Origin: Bacteroidetes bacterium GWB2_32_14
GTDB taxonomy: Bacteria; Bacteroidota; Bacteroidia; Bacteroidales; UBA12077
Direction: 5' to 3'
Assembly (NCBI GenBank): GCA_001768235.1
Contig: MENK01000008.1
Location: 62,001-126,000, forward strand
DNA: 64,000 nt
Of this stretch, positions 1 to 8,227 are shown one piece after another (position 1 is the stretch's first letter; each line of letters starts with the position of its first letter). A program made the translations under genes and the position numbers. The notes beneath the pieces were generated by a model. The model was not told the origin of the DNA, searched no databases, and was given only the letters and a program-made list of their open reading frames with translations.

Positions 1-799
1 CTTTAACTCCGTCAATAACAGTTGCTATATCTTTAACATAAACGGGACTTCCAAAAACAGGCATAGCCACCTGTACATTCATAATATCATTTACGGTTGC
101 AAATTTTCCTATTAACCGGACAGAGTTATTCTCAATATCGGTTTGTACCTTTCCTGCAGGCAAGTCTAAACCCGAACGATTAATTGCATCAACAACCTGG
201 TAAAGTGAAATTTTATAGAGTTTCAATTTATCCTGATTTACCTTAACCTGAATCTCGCGTTCTTCTCCGCCCAAAATGGTAATTTCTGCAACACCCTTAA
301 GTTGTTGAATTTGTGGCAAATATTCATCTTTCATTTTTTGATAAAATTCGGTTGCCGTTAAATTGCTTGTTGCACTAATTGAAATAATAGGTAAATCGTT
401 GGGCGATACTTTACTCATCACGGGGCTTAAAATATCAGCAGGAAGGTCTTTTCGGATATTATCAATATAACGTTGAGCATCTCTCATCGCATTATCAACG
501 CTTGTTCCGTATTTAAGGTTGGCAATAATTACGGATGCATTTGGCATCGACTTTGTCTCCAGGTAATCAACTCCTTCAAGGTTTGATAAAGCATCCTCAA
601 TTTTTCGCGAAACCGATGTTTCTACTTCCTGGGGCTCGGCTCCCGGGTACATTGTTTTTATTACTACAACGGGTTGGTTAAAATCAGGCAACAATTCATA
701 GCCCAGGTTCTTGTAACCTATTATCCCCAACAGGGTGAATACGCTGAAAAGTACTATTATCAGCGATGGCCGTTTAATTGAAATTTCTGTAATATTCAT
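1..799 (-). CDS. RND efflux pump permease, N-terminal part (cut by window edge)
   Basis: I translated this from the reverse strand: ATG at 799-797, open to base 1, about 266 residues seen. The start MNITEISIKRPS is followed by a hydrophobic helix and then the periplasmic porter region typical of AcrB/MexB/CusA proteins (ETSVSRKIEDALSNLEGV, later LPQIQQLKGVAEI and the GGEEREIQV type segment). RND pumps are proton-driven inner-membrane exporters that work with an adaptor and a TolC channel. The adaptor ends 15 bases upstream and the TolC-like gene precedes it, so this is the third structural gene of the efflux operon. The C-terminal three quarters lie outside the window. Substrate cannot be read from sequence. 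Confidence 0.93.
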   Translation of the reverse strand, partial: MNITEISIKRPSLIIVLFSVFTLLGIIGYKNLGYELLPDFNQPVVVIKTMYPGAEPQEVETSVSRKIEDALSNLEGVDYLETKSMPNASVIIANLKYGTSVDNAMRDAQRYIDNIRKDLPADILSPVMSKVSPNDLPIISISATSNLTATEFYQKMKDEYLPQIQQLKGVAEITILGGEEREIQVKVNQDKLKLYKISLYQVVDAINRSGLDLPAGKVQTDIENNSVRLIGKFATVNDIMNVQVAMPVFGSPVYVKDIATVIDGVK

Positions 800-814
800 A
801 TTCGCTGATATTAA

Positions 815-1915
815 TTAAATAATGTTAACATTTATTCCATCAAAAAGATTAATAAAACCATTGGTTACAATAATGTCGCCTTCAGTTAAACCTTTAGAAA
901 CAACTACCTTATTTTGAACTCTCTTTGAAATAGTAATGTTTTGCAAAACAGCCTTTCCATTTTTTACTACATAAACCTTTGGCTGGTTGGTTGTTCCTGT
1001 TATTGAAGATGCTGAAATAATAATATATTTATTTTCACTTTCATCTTTTACATCAATAGCTACCGGGTTTACTTTCCCAAACATCCCCGATTTAATTTTT
1101 AAATCATCTGTATTATTTACAGAAAACTGAACAGGAAAACTATTGCTCATATTGGCTTTACTACCGATCATCGTAACTTTTCCTGACAATTTAATTTCCG
1201 GAAAAACATCTGCCGTGAGTGAATATATTTGATTTAGCTTAAATAGATTTAACTCATGTTCAGGAACATTTACAGTAAATTTCAAAAGAGAAATATCCGT
1301 AATTTGAAGCAATGGCACACCCGGTGCTGCAAATGCTCCTTCTTCGTTGAATTTAGCCGTTATTATTCCATTGAAAGGCGCTACAATTGTTGTTTTATTG
1401 ATTTGTTCATTTAATGTAGCACGTTGCACTTTTGCTGATTTTAAGCCTAAAACTGACTTTTCCAACTGAATACCTTGAATTGCATCAGCATTAGCCAGAA
1501 CAGTATATCGTTTTACATCCGATTCTAAGCCTTCAATCTGAATATCTACCGATTGTAATTGTAGTTTTAGTAAAGAATTATCTAATTGAATTAATGGCTG
1601 GCCTTTTTTTACAGTACTTCCAACATCAACCAAAATTGAATTAACCTTACCTTGAATATCCGCGCTGATTTTTGATTCCTTATTGGGTTCAAAAGTTCCT
1701 GAATAGAAGATATCGTTTTTGATATGTTCTGGTTTCAAAGTGTCAACCTGAACATTAACTGCCTGTTCTTTATTGTATTGATAAACTCTGCTTTTAGTAA
1801 TTTCTTTATTGCTTTTTAAACGAACTACCGCGAAAGCAATTAAAGCTATTGCCACAACTAAATACATAATATTTTTCATATATGGCGATTTATTTGTATT
1901 TGTTATCGAACTCAT
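815..1915 (-). CDS. RND efflux periplasmic adaptor (membrane fusion protein)
   Basis: This is a 366-aa HlyD/AcrA-type adaptor that bridges the inner-membrane pump and the outer-membrane channel. One N-terminal membrane helix (about residues 14-33) anchors it. A barrel-sandwich (lipoyl-like) half-motif GKVNSILVDVGSTVKKGQP lies near residues 89-107, followed by a short coiled-coil hairpin. The returning half TTIVAPFNGIITAKF and a beta-barrel domain come after it. The hairpin is short, as in many Bacteroidota adaptors. It begins 5 bases after the TolC-like gene and ends 15 bases before the pump, so the three are co-transcribed. The absence of a clear lipobox suggests a helix anchor and not a lipid anchor. 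Confidence 0.92.
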   Translation of the reverse strand: MSSITNTNKSPYMKNIMYLVVAIALIAFAVVRLKSNKEITKSRVYQYNKEQAVNVQVDTLKPEHIKNDIFYSGTFEPNKESKISADIQGKVNSILVDVGSTVKKGQPLIQLDNSLLKLQLQSVDIQIEGLESDVKRYTVLANADAIQGIQLEKSVLGLKSAKVQRATLNEQINKTTIVAPFNGIITAKFNEEGAFAAPGVPLLQITDISLLKFTVNVPEHELNLFKLNQIYSLTADVFPEIKLSGKVTMIGSKANMSNSFPVQFSVNNTDDLKIKSGMFGKVNPVAIDVKDESENKYIIISASSITGTTNQPKVYVVKNGKAVLQNITISKRVQNKVVVSKGLTEGDIIVTNGFINLFDGINVNII

Positions 1916-1920
1916 AATTT

Positions 1921-3252
1921 TTAATTTTTATTAATATTCATATTCCCTGTTAGTTTTTTCAACTCTAAATCTGTTTTCAAATAATCAATTACAGCAGATA
2001 TATATGTTTGCTGTGCTTCACGAAGAGAATTATCGGCTAACAATACATCGGTTATGGTTGCTGTACCTTCAGTATGCTGCAATACAGTTTGTGAATAAAC
2101 AGTCTGAGCTAACTTAATTTGTTCTGCAGTATTAACAACTGTTCTCTGTGCAACAACACTTTGATTCTTTGCATTTTCAATCAACATAGCATTTTGATCT
2201 TTAAATAAACTCAATTGCAATTCGCTATTTCGAAATTCTATTTTCTTCTGATTTATTTTTCTTTTTGTAACAGTGCCGTTAAATAAGGGATATATAAATT
2301 GAATACCCACAAAGCTGGTTTGATAAAAGTTAAGGAAATCATTCGGTTTCTCATCATAACCAAATCCTGTTGCTCCATATGTTCCATAAAGAGAAAGTGA
2401 AGGAAGTCTCGAATTTTTCAATGTTTTAAGTTCACTTTTTATGAACCGGCTATTTGTTTCTAATATCTGTATGTCTATTAAATTTGAAACTGAATAATCT
2501 TCGCTTTGTTGGTATATAATTACCGAATCAATTAAGATATTTTGATTTATAGATAAACCCATTGAATATTTTAACGCATTCATCACCTGTTCATATTTGT
2601 TTATTACAAGTTCTTTTTGCGTGGTTAATTGTTCTAACTGCAACTGTACTTTAGTTACATCTGTTCCCTTAACCATCAGTTGTTCTTTTAGCAATAGCAT
2701 GTTCTTTTGCAGAATTGTTGTGTTAATAATATTGCTGTCAATAAAAGATGATTGATACAATAAAATTTGCGCGTTGTAATACAAATCAGATATTTCAAAA
2801 AATACCTGTTCTTCAGTTTTCTGATATTGCAAATTGGTAAGTTCCGATGCTATTTTTGTTGTTCGCATAGCACCTAAAACCTGCGAATTAAATAAAGGCA
2901 TTATTAACTGCAGGTTAGTATTTATGTTATGAGGAACTCCAAATTGAGCTTCTTTGAATTGCCCCTCCGGGCCTCCAAATAACGATAATGGCATAAGCTG
3001 GTATGGCAATTCAATAAAATACTTATAATCTGCAATAGCATTAACTTTTGGGAATAAACCTGCATTTGCTTCTTTATGCTTTTGTTCGCTTAAAACAATA
3101 TTGTTTTTGCCTATCTGCAAGCTTTTATTATACACCTGGGCTGTATCAATACATTGTTGTAATGTCCATACCTGGGCTTTCAGGGGTAAAGAAAATATAA
3201 CCATATATAAAATGAGAATGGCTATTTTTAGTTTGTTAATATTAACTAACAT
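1921..3252 (-). CDS. TolC family outer-membrane efflux channel
   Basis: A 443-aa outer membrane efflux protein (OEP family) forming the exit duct of the pump. It has a signal peptide with predicted cleavage after LKAQ (about residue 27), then WTLQQCIDTAQVYNKSLQIG, the usual first helix of the family, and two long alpha-helical/beta-barrel repeats. The late segment LAQTVYSQTVLQHTEGTATITDVLLADN is the typical second-repeat helix. It is transcribed with the adaptor (5-base gap) and preceded by a cupin gene (25-base gap). The first codons, ATGTTAGTTAATATTAAC, overlap a palindrome nearly identical to the operator upstream of tetR, which is unusual for coding sequence. Confidence 0.93.
   Translation of the reverse strand: MLVNINKLKIAILILYMVIFSLPLKAQVWTLQQCIDTAQVYNKSLQIGKNNIVLSEQKHKEANAGLFPKVNAIADYKYFIELPYQLMPLSLFGGPEGQFKEAQFGVPHNINTNLQLIMPLFNSQVLGAMRTTKIASELTNLQYQKTEEQVFFEISDLYYNAQILLYQSSFIDSNIINTTILQKNMLLLKEQLMVKGTDVTKVQLQLEQLTTQKELVINKYEQVMNALKYSMGLSINQNILIDSVIIYQQSEDYSVSNLIDIQILETNSRFIKSELKTLKNSRLPSLSLYGTYGATGFGYDEKPNDFLNFYQTSFVGIQFIYPLFNGTVTKRKINQKKIEFRNSELQLSLFKDQNAMLIENAKNQSVVAQRTVVNTAEQIKLAQTVYSQTVLQHTEGTATITDVLLADNSLREAQQTYISAVIDYLKTDLELKKLTGNMNINKN
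3231..3250. promoter_or_regulatory. Second copy of the TetR-type operator, at the tolC start
   Basis: GTTTGTTAATATTAACTAAC is a 20-base inverted repeat with one mismatched pair. It agrees at 18 of 20 positions with the palindrome at 4277-4296 in front of tetR. It covers codons 1-7 of the TolC-like gene. Presence of two such sites within about 1 kb of one operon suggests a binding site for the linked TetR regulator; binding itself is inferred. No -33/-7 pair is obvious beside this copy. Confidence 0.5.
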
Positions 3253-3277
3253 ATTTTTAAAATTTTTTTACATTGAA

Positions 3278-3634
3278 TTAAATTATAACAAATGAAGATT
3301 TAGTTTTTTGAGAAAGAATTGTTTTATTAACATGTATTATTTGTGCAATATTATCTGAATAATTCATAAAACAATATATCGTATCTTTCAGGCATTCAAT
3401 CAAACTATTTGTTTGGGTTTGAATTTTTTTATCACCAATAAGTATTTCAGGGGTACCTTGTAATATGTAAAAGAACATATCATTGGAGTTTACCTGAGGT
3501 TTCAAAACTTGCCGGGGTTGTAAAATTATATGATTAATATGTATAGACTCTTTATTAATCATTTCTTTTATAGCAATCTTATTTTTAATTTCAGCTAATT
3601 TATTCTCAATTGCTGCTATTTCTTCCTTTTCCAT
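3278..3634 (-). CDS. Small cupin-fold protein in the efflux operon
   Basis: A 118-aa protein. After a charged, probably helical N-terminus (EKEEIAAIENKLAEIKNKIA) it carries a single-domain cupin-like stretch: HINHIILQPRQVLKPQ, then FFYILQGTPEILIGDKK and a second strand set near IQTQTNSLIECL. The usual metal-binding HxH is not conserved; the positions read as NSNDM, so metal-dependent catalysis is doubtful. Cupins of this type may bind small ligands. It lies 31 bases downstream of tetR and 25 bases upstream of tolC, so it is part of the efflux transcript. A role as ligand sensor or modifier of the pump substrate is only inference. Confidence 0.65.
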   Translation of the reverse strand: MEKEEIAAIENKLAEIKNKIAIKEMINKESIHINHIILQPRQVLKPQVNSNDMFFYILQGTPEILIGDKKIQTQTNSLIECLKDTIYCFMNYSDNIAQIIHVNKTILSQKTKSSFVII

Positions 3635-3665
3635 ATTTTTTAAGTTTAAAATGTATTCGTTTAAG

Positions 3666-4247
3666 TTAATTCTCTTTAATCAGTATTTTTAATGAACTTA
3701 TAAATTCATATCCTTTTTTAATTAAATCAAATGAATAATCCGACATTTGCCACTGCTTTACAAACATTCGCAATGAGCCCATAATTATGACTGATAAATC
3801 TGAAGAATAAATATCTTTCCTGATTTCACCTTTATGTTGACCTGTTTCAATAATATTTGTGAGAATAGCAATATTTTTTTTCATTATTTCTGCAATTTTC
3901 TCAATCAGAACAGTTTCATTACGAAATATCTCTTCCGAAAAAACCACAGAGACCAGTGATGGTGTTTCAGAAAATGTTCTAAAATGATTTGAAAATAAAT
4001 GTTCTATCTTTTCAATTGCATTACTTTCATTCTTTAATTCATTTGTAAAAAACTCTTCCGTATTAGATTTGAAAAAATTTAAAATTGCAATAAGAATCTG
4101 GATTTTATTTTCGTAATGTCGATATATAGCAGGTTCTGAAATACCAATTTTACCCGCAAGATTCTTTATTGTTAATCCCTGAATTCCTTTTTTTTCAATA
4201 AGCTCAAGTGATACAGTGATTATTTCGCGTTGCCTGTCCGTTAACAT
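3666..4247 (-). CDS. TetR/AcrR family transcriptional repressor
   Basis: A 193-aa one-component regulator. The N-terminal TetR helix-turn-helix is clear: RQREIITVSLELIEKKGIQ, then LTIKNLAGKIGISEPAIYRH with the recognition helix around residues 31-45. The helical C-terminal domain for ligand and dimerisation resembles those that control RND pumps (FFKSNTEEFFTNEL, then a long amphipathic series). It is the first gene of the operon tetR-cupin-tolC-adaptor-pump. A 20-base palindrome lies between the -33 and -7 elements of its own promoter, which points to autorepression relieved by a pump substrate. The inducer is unknown. Confidence 0.92.
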   Translation of the reverse strand: MLTDRQREIITVSLELIEKKGIQGLTIKNLAGKIGISEPAIYRHYENKIQILIAILNFFKSNTEEFFTNELKNESNAIEKIEHLFSNHFRTFSETPSLVSVVFSEEIFRNETVLIEKIAEIMKKNIAILTNIIETGQHKGEIRKDIYSSDLSVIIMGSLRMFVKQWQMSDYSFDLIKKGYEFISSLKILIKEN

Positions 4248-4272
4248 ATGTTTGATATAAATAATTATGGTA

Positions 4273-4304
4273 CAATGTTAGTTAATATTTACTAACTTGT
4301 CAAA
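4273..4304 (-). promoter_or_regulatory. Promoter of the tetR-efflux operon
   Basis: On the minus strand TTTG (4304-4301) is followed after exactly 20 bases by TAACATTG (4280-4273). This fits the Bacteroidota pattern TTTG-19/21-TAnnTTTG with one mismatch. Transcription would begin near 4266, leaving a leader of about 20 bases before the tetR ATG. Confidence 0.55.
4277..4296. promoter_or_regulatory. Probable TetR operator inside the promoter
   Basis: GTTAGTTAATATTTACTAAC is an inverted repeat of the form GTTAGTnAATATTnACTAAC. It fills the spacer between the -33 and -7 elements and overlaps the -7 box, the position expected for a repressor site. A near copy lies at 3231-3250. Confidence 0.6.
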
Positions 4305-4321
4305 TATTTTAACATATTTTT

Positions 4322-4361
4322 TTATAATAAAGTAGTAAGTTTCTGATTTACTTTATTATAA
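4322..4361. repeat. 13-bp perfect inverted repeat (hairpin) between operons
   Basis: The arms TTATAATAAAGTA (4322-4334) and TACTTTATTATAA (4349-4361) are exact reverse complements around a 14-base loop. A T-run follows on the plus strand and an A-run on the minus strand. It lies between the end of the TPR gene and the tetR promoter and may stop transcription coming from the TPR operon; the very high AT content makes it a weak terminator. Confidence 0.4.
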
Positions 4362-4404
4362 TTTTTTTACTGAAAATTTATTCGGTATTTAAAAATTGTT
4401 CAAA

Positions 4405-5604
4405 TTACTTACAATACTTCTCTAAATACTCTATTGCCTTTAAACTCCCGTGTCGTTTGCCTTTTTCCCAATCGGAGCATGCGCCGGCCTTGTTGTTTGT
4501 TTTAAAACGTGCAAATCCTTTTTTAGCCCAAATCTCTCCATTTTGTGCTTCCAGATCGAGTGCCATGGAATAATCCATCTCTGCAAATTGGCAGGTTCCG
4601 GTTTTTGAATAAATATCGCCACGTAATTCATATTGTCCAGCTGATTTCTTAGCATTCAGAGATTCATTTATATTCTTTAAAGCTTCAAAATTCTCTCCTT
4701 TATTGAAATACGATTTTGCAAGTACATACAAAGCATCAGAATTATTGGGATAAAGTGCTAAATAAAAATTCGATTGTTCAATTGCTTTATCATATTCCTT
4801 ATTATTTAGCAAAATTTCTGCTTTTAATAAATACAAATCTAAAAAATAGGGGTTCAGCCTGATTGCTTTATCAATATCCACCGAAGCATCTTTGAAGTTT
4901 TCAAGATTCATGTTTATCTGTATTCTTGTAACGAGGTATTCAACCTTGTTTGATTTCAATTCCAGTGCTTTATCAATATAATATTTAGCATCATTCAACT
5001 GATTGTTATGAATATTTATTTTTGATAAAAAATAATAAGCCTGAGCTATATTCGGATTCCTGTTTGCAAGCTCGTTAACTAAAAATAAAGCATCGGAATA
5101 ATTACCTGAATGAATTAACTGTTCAACTTTAAATAAGTATTTTTCTGTTGCAGAATAAATGTTTGTACTTAAAATACTATCCATAAAATCTGATTCCTGT
5201 ATCTTCTTAAACTCATCATTATTTTTTAACAGGAACAACGATATTTTATAGTCCGATTTCAGATTTTCGAGCAGTTTCTGTTCGGCTTTGTGAATATCAT
5301 TTTTTTGCAGGTAAATTTTTAAAAGATATTCAGAAGCAATTCCTTCTTCAATTTTCTCCAGTTGATTACATTCAATTAAAGCATTTTCATAATCACCCAG
5401 CATAAAATATGCTTCAATGCGTGCAAGGAGAAAACCTTTTTCATGATTTTCAGAAATAAGAACTGATAATTCATCAACGGCATCTTTAAAATTACCTTTT
5501 TCAAGATTTACAAATGGATGCAATTTTTGTATATCAACTGTTTGAGCATTGACAATTGCACTTGTTACCAGGAATAATACTATGAATATTCTTCTTTTTA
5601 TCAT
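4405..5604 (-). CDS. Exported tetratricopeptide repeat protein
   Basis: A 399-aa protein with a signal peptide (IFIVLFLVTSAIVNAQ) and at least eight TPR-like helix pairs. Clear units include ENALIECNQLEKIEEG, DALFLVNELANRNPNIAQAY, DAKYYIDKALELKSNKVEYL and KAIEQSNFYLALYPNNSDAL. The end CSDWEKGKRHGSLKAIEYL is a motif seen in many Bacteroidota TPR proteins. TPRs are protein-interaction scaffolds, so it probably acts in the periplasm with partner envelope proteins. It starts 4 bases after the CHU_C protein gene ends and is the last gene of that operon. No enzymatic domain is visible. Confidence 0.85.
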   Translation of the reverse strand: MIKRRIFIVLFLVTSAIVNAQTVDIQKLHPFVNLEKGNFKDAVDELSVLISENHEKGFLLARIEAYFMLGDYENALIECNQLEKIEEGIASEYLLKIYLQKNDIHKAEQKLLENLKSDYKISLFLLKNNDEFKKIQESDFMDSILSTNIYSATEKYLFKVEQLIHSGNYSDALFLVNELANRNPNIAQAYYFLSKINIHNNQLNDAKYYIDKALELKSNKVEYLVTRIQINMNLENFKDASVDIDKAIRLNPYFLDLYLLKAEILLNNKEYDKAIEQSNFYLALYPNNSDALYVLAKSYFNKGENFEALKNINESLNAKKSAGQYELRGDIYSKTGTCQFAEMDYSMALDLEAQNGEIWAKKGFARFKTNNKAGACSDWEKGKRHGSLKAIEYLEKYCK

Positions 5605-5608
5605 TTAG

Positions 5609-8227
5609 TTACTCGTAAATTACTGAACCTGTTGATTCAGTGTACACGTGAATAAATCCTACTATATTCCTGACTTCCAGTCCGGTAACACGTGGCTCCC
5701 AAACATCACAAATGTAATAATATACTCCTGCAGAAACTGGCGTATTCGTTCCTCTCCTTTTTCCATCCCACTCAATTAGCGGGTTATCCGTTTGGAAAAC
5801 AAGTTCACCCCAGCGGTTAAAAATTTTCATATCCACTTTTTTAACATAATCCAGGGGGTTTTCGGCAATAAAAAAGTCGTTTAAATTATCCCCATTGGGT
5901 GAAAAAACATTTGGTAACTTATAATAACTGCAAATATCAACACATCGCACATAAGATAAATTACTCTCGTTTCCAAATGAATCCACTGCCGAAACGGCAT
6001 AACAGCCACCCATTGACTCTTCAGGTGTGTGAGTATAATTGTTATTCTCAGCTCCTTCAATTCGTACTATAGAATCGAGTGACGAACCGTACAACATCGA
6101 AAAATATATTTTATAGGCAATCACATCATCGGCACAAATTAAATTCGGATTTGTCCAGTTGAGAATATTTATCAAACTGTCGCACGATGACTGTAAGTTA
6201 AGTTCGGGAGGACAAGGCCGTTGATAATCTTCAGGTATTTCGCATTGTTCGTTTGACCAGTTAAAGGTTTGATGCTCGGCTAATCCATCTTTGTATGTAC
6301 CATTGCTTTTTACTTTGTAACAATTCATGCTTCCATTTGCAAGCCCGGTATCTGTAAAATTTCTGCTTATGGTTGTAGCAATAGAATCAAATTGCATTGT
6401 TGATTCATTCAATCTATAAATAACATATTCGTTATCAAGCCAGGGAGTATTTTTATTAATTTCCATAATCACCATGTTATCAGCAGGTGTAAGTTTAAAT
6501 AATAACGATGATGCCAGTTGTGGAGTGCCAATTCGAAAACGATTACCCGGGGCATCGTTATACAGGGCAATTTCATAAGAATAAACCGATGAATCGGCTG
6601 TATTTAATCCTGAATCCATGTATGTAGTATCGTTTAAACCCGCAATTGAATCTATTAAATCAAGTCGCATTCCAAACATCTCATCCGAACGGTAAACCAG
6701 GTATTTATATGGCCCTGTAGCTCCGGGTATAGTATCAATCCGGTCTGGTTTATCCCAACGAACCATTATTTCCCCGTTAGTTTCGTCAGTATTTAAAATA
6801 CTTACATTTGTAATTATTGGAAATCCGGGAGCTAAAGAAACACATACTTCTTCGTCGGAAGGATAACTTTGGGCACCATCGGCATATTCGGCAACTATAC
6901 GGTAACAATACTCTATTCCCTGTACCAGGCCTTCTCCAAAATCGTTATCAATAAAAATGGAATCAGTAGATTCGCCAACAAAAATATAACCGTCATCTTC
7001 GGTTAAACCTGTTGTACAACTATCAAAAGAATAATAAGATGGTATATCACGCCGGTAAATTAAATATTTAGAAGCATTGCATTGGCAAGTATCCCAGCTT
7101 AATCTTGAAAATGCATTTCCGGGTTCTACTTTTAAACCGGTTGGTGCGGGGCCAATTACCTTAACGGTAAACTGGTCAATATCAACAAGGTTTATATCGG
7201 GGTGATTGTCTTTTGCGGTAACTAATATTTCAAAAGGAGATTTTCGAATATGCGAACAATTGGTAACCCATGAAAATTGTGAAATTGCTTCACCCGGTAC
7301 CGATGAAATAGTTTCAATTTTTGCAGGACCGGAAGAAAATATAAATGGGCCTCCCACTGCTGAATGTGAAATCATATTCAGGTCGGGATCAGTACTGTAA
7401 ATAATTTGTTTTGCTGTATCTCCAACAGGTAAACAGATATCTTGCAACTCATCATTCAATGGATTATGATTATCGGTGGCATAAACATCAATCTGCATAT
7501 CGCGGGTTATAGAACCAATTTTAATTTTCTGCCTCCATTCTTCTATGTTTATAGCAATATTATATTTCCCTGTTTCAGGAGGCGAGTCCCAAACCATTAG
7601 CCCGGTAACCGGGTCAATACTTATTGATGTAGTTGCAGGAGGTAAAGAATACCCGGCAATAGGTTCGCCATTTTCGCCGGTACAATCAGTAAACTTATAC
7701 GAAAGGCTGTCACCATCCTGATCGTAAGCCCCCGGATTATGAGTAAAAATCCTGTATTGTGCAGCTTTATCAATCGGGGGATTTAATAATACAGGGGTAT
7801 TGTTTAATCCCAAATCGGGATTAACAAAAATTATTGTTTTTATAGAAAAAACAGTATTCACTGAATTAGGAATGTTAAGAACACCATAATTTCTGTTTGG
7901 ATCCTGAACCAAAACTTCAAAAATACCAGGCCCCGGATACGTGTGACGTGCGACATAAATACTTCGAATATAATAATCGGGTAAAGAAATTGAATCTGTT
8001 CTTTCAACAGTCGAAATTGTTCCATCGCCCCACTCTACATCAAGTTCCAGCCTGAAAACACCACTTAATTTATAGGTATAGGTAGTAACAGTAATTTCAT
8101 AGGTCAGATTTGATATTTGTTTATAAGTTATCTCTCCTGCCCTGTTATGCGTGGCTTTTACACGGAATGTATTTACAATTAAAAACAATACAAGGAATAA
8201 AGTGATATATAATATTTTAATTTTCAT
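5609..8227 (-). CDS. Large secreted protein with CHU_C (gliding motility-type) C-terminal domain
   Basis: An 872-aa exported protein. The signal peptide is followed by ATHNRAGEITY, the start seen in many proteins of this Bacteroidota family. The middle holds PKD-like and fibronectin type III-like beta domains, for example KYLIYRRDIPSYY and YKYLVYRSDEMFG. The last roughly 100 residues form the CHU_C domain: LPNVFSPNGDNLNDFF, then MKIFNRWGELVFQTDN and WDGKRRG. This domain is a type B sorting signal for the type IX secretion system, so the protein is probably placed on the cell surface or released. It overlaps the upstream DUF6702-like gene by 4 bases and precedes the TPR gene by 4 bases. Ligand or adhesion target is unknown. 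Confidence 0.9.
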   Translation of the reverse strand: MKIKILYITLFLVLFLIVNTFRVKATHNRAGEITYKQISNLTYEITVTTYTYKLSGVFRLELDVEWGDGTISTVERTDSISLPDYYIRSIYVARHTYPGPGIFEVLVQDPNRNYGVLNIPNSVNTVFSIKTIIFVNPDLGLNNTPVLLNPPIDKAAQYRIFTHNPGAYDQDGDSLSYKFTDCTGENGEPIAGYSLPPATTSISIDPVTGLMVWDSPPETGKYNIAINIEEWRQKIKIGSITRDMQIDVYATDNHNPLNDELQDICLPVGDTAKQIIYSTDPDLNMISHSAVGGPFIFSSGPAKIETISSVPGEAISQFSWVTNCSHIRKSPFEILVTAKDNHPDINLVDIDQFTVKVIGPAPTGLKVEPGNAFSRLSWDTCQCNASKYLIYRRDIPSYYSFDSCTTGLTEDDGYIFVGESTDSIFIDNDFGEGLVQGIEYCYRIVAEYADGAQSYPSDEEVCVSLAPGFPIITNVSILNTDETNGEIMVRWDKPDRIDTIPGATGPYKYLVYRSDEMFGMRLDLIDSIAGLNDTTYMDSGLNTADSSVYSYEIALYNDAPGNRFRIGTPQLASSLLFKLTPADNMVIMEINKNTPWLDNEYVIYRLNESTMQFDSIATTISRNFTDTGLANGSMNCYKVKSNGTYKDGLAEHQTFNWSNEQCEIPEDYQRPCPPELNLQSSCDSLINILNWTNPNLICADDVIAYKIYFSMLYGSSLDSIVRIEGAENNNYTHTPEESMGGCYAVSAVDSFGNESNLSYVRCVDICSYYKLPNVFSPNGDNLNDFFIAENPLDYVKKVDMKIFNRWGELVFQTDNPLIEWDGKRRGTNTPVSAGVYYYICDVWEPRVTGLEVRNIVGFIHVYTESTGSVIYE

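Noticed and set aside
3101-3295. Plus-strand open frame of 64 codons opposite the tolC start
   Set aside because: It lies wholly antisense to a well-supported gene, has Cys/Trp-rich composition unlike other proteins here, and shows no promoter.
4440-4655. Second minus-strand frame within the TPR gene
   Set aside because: It is a frame shadow of the TPR gene, whose own frame has regular repeats.
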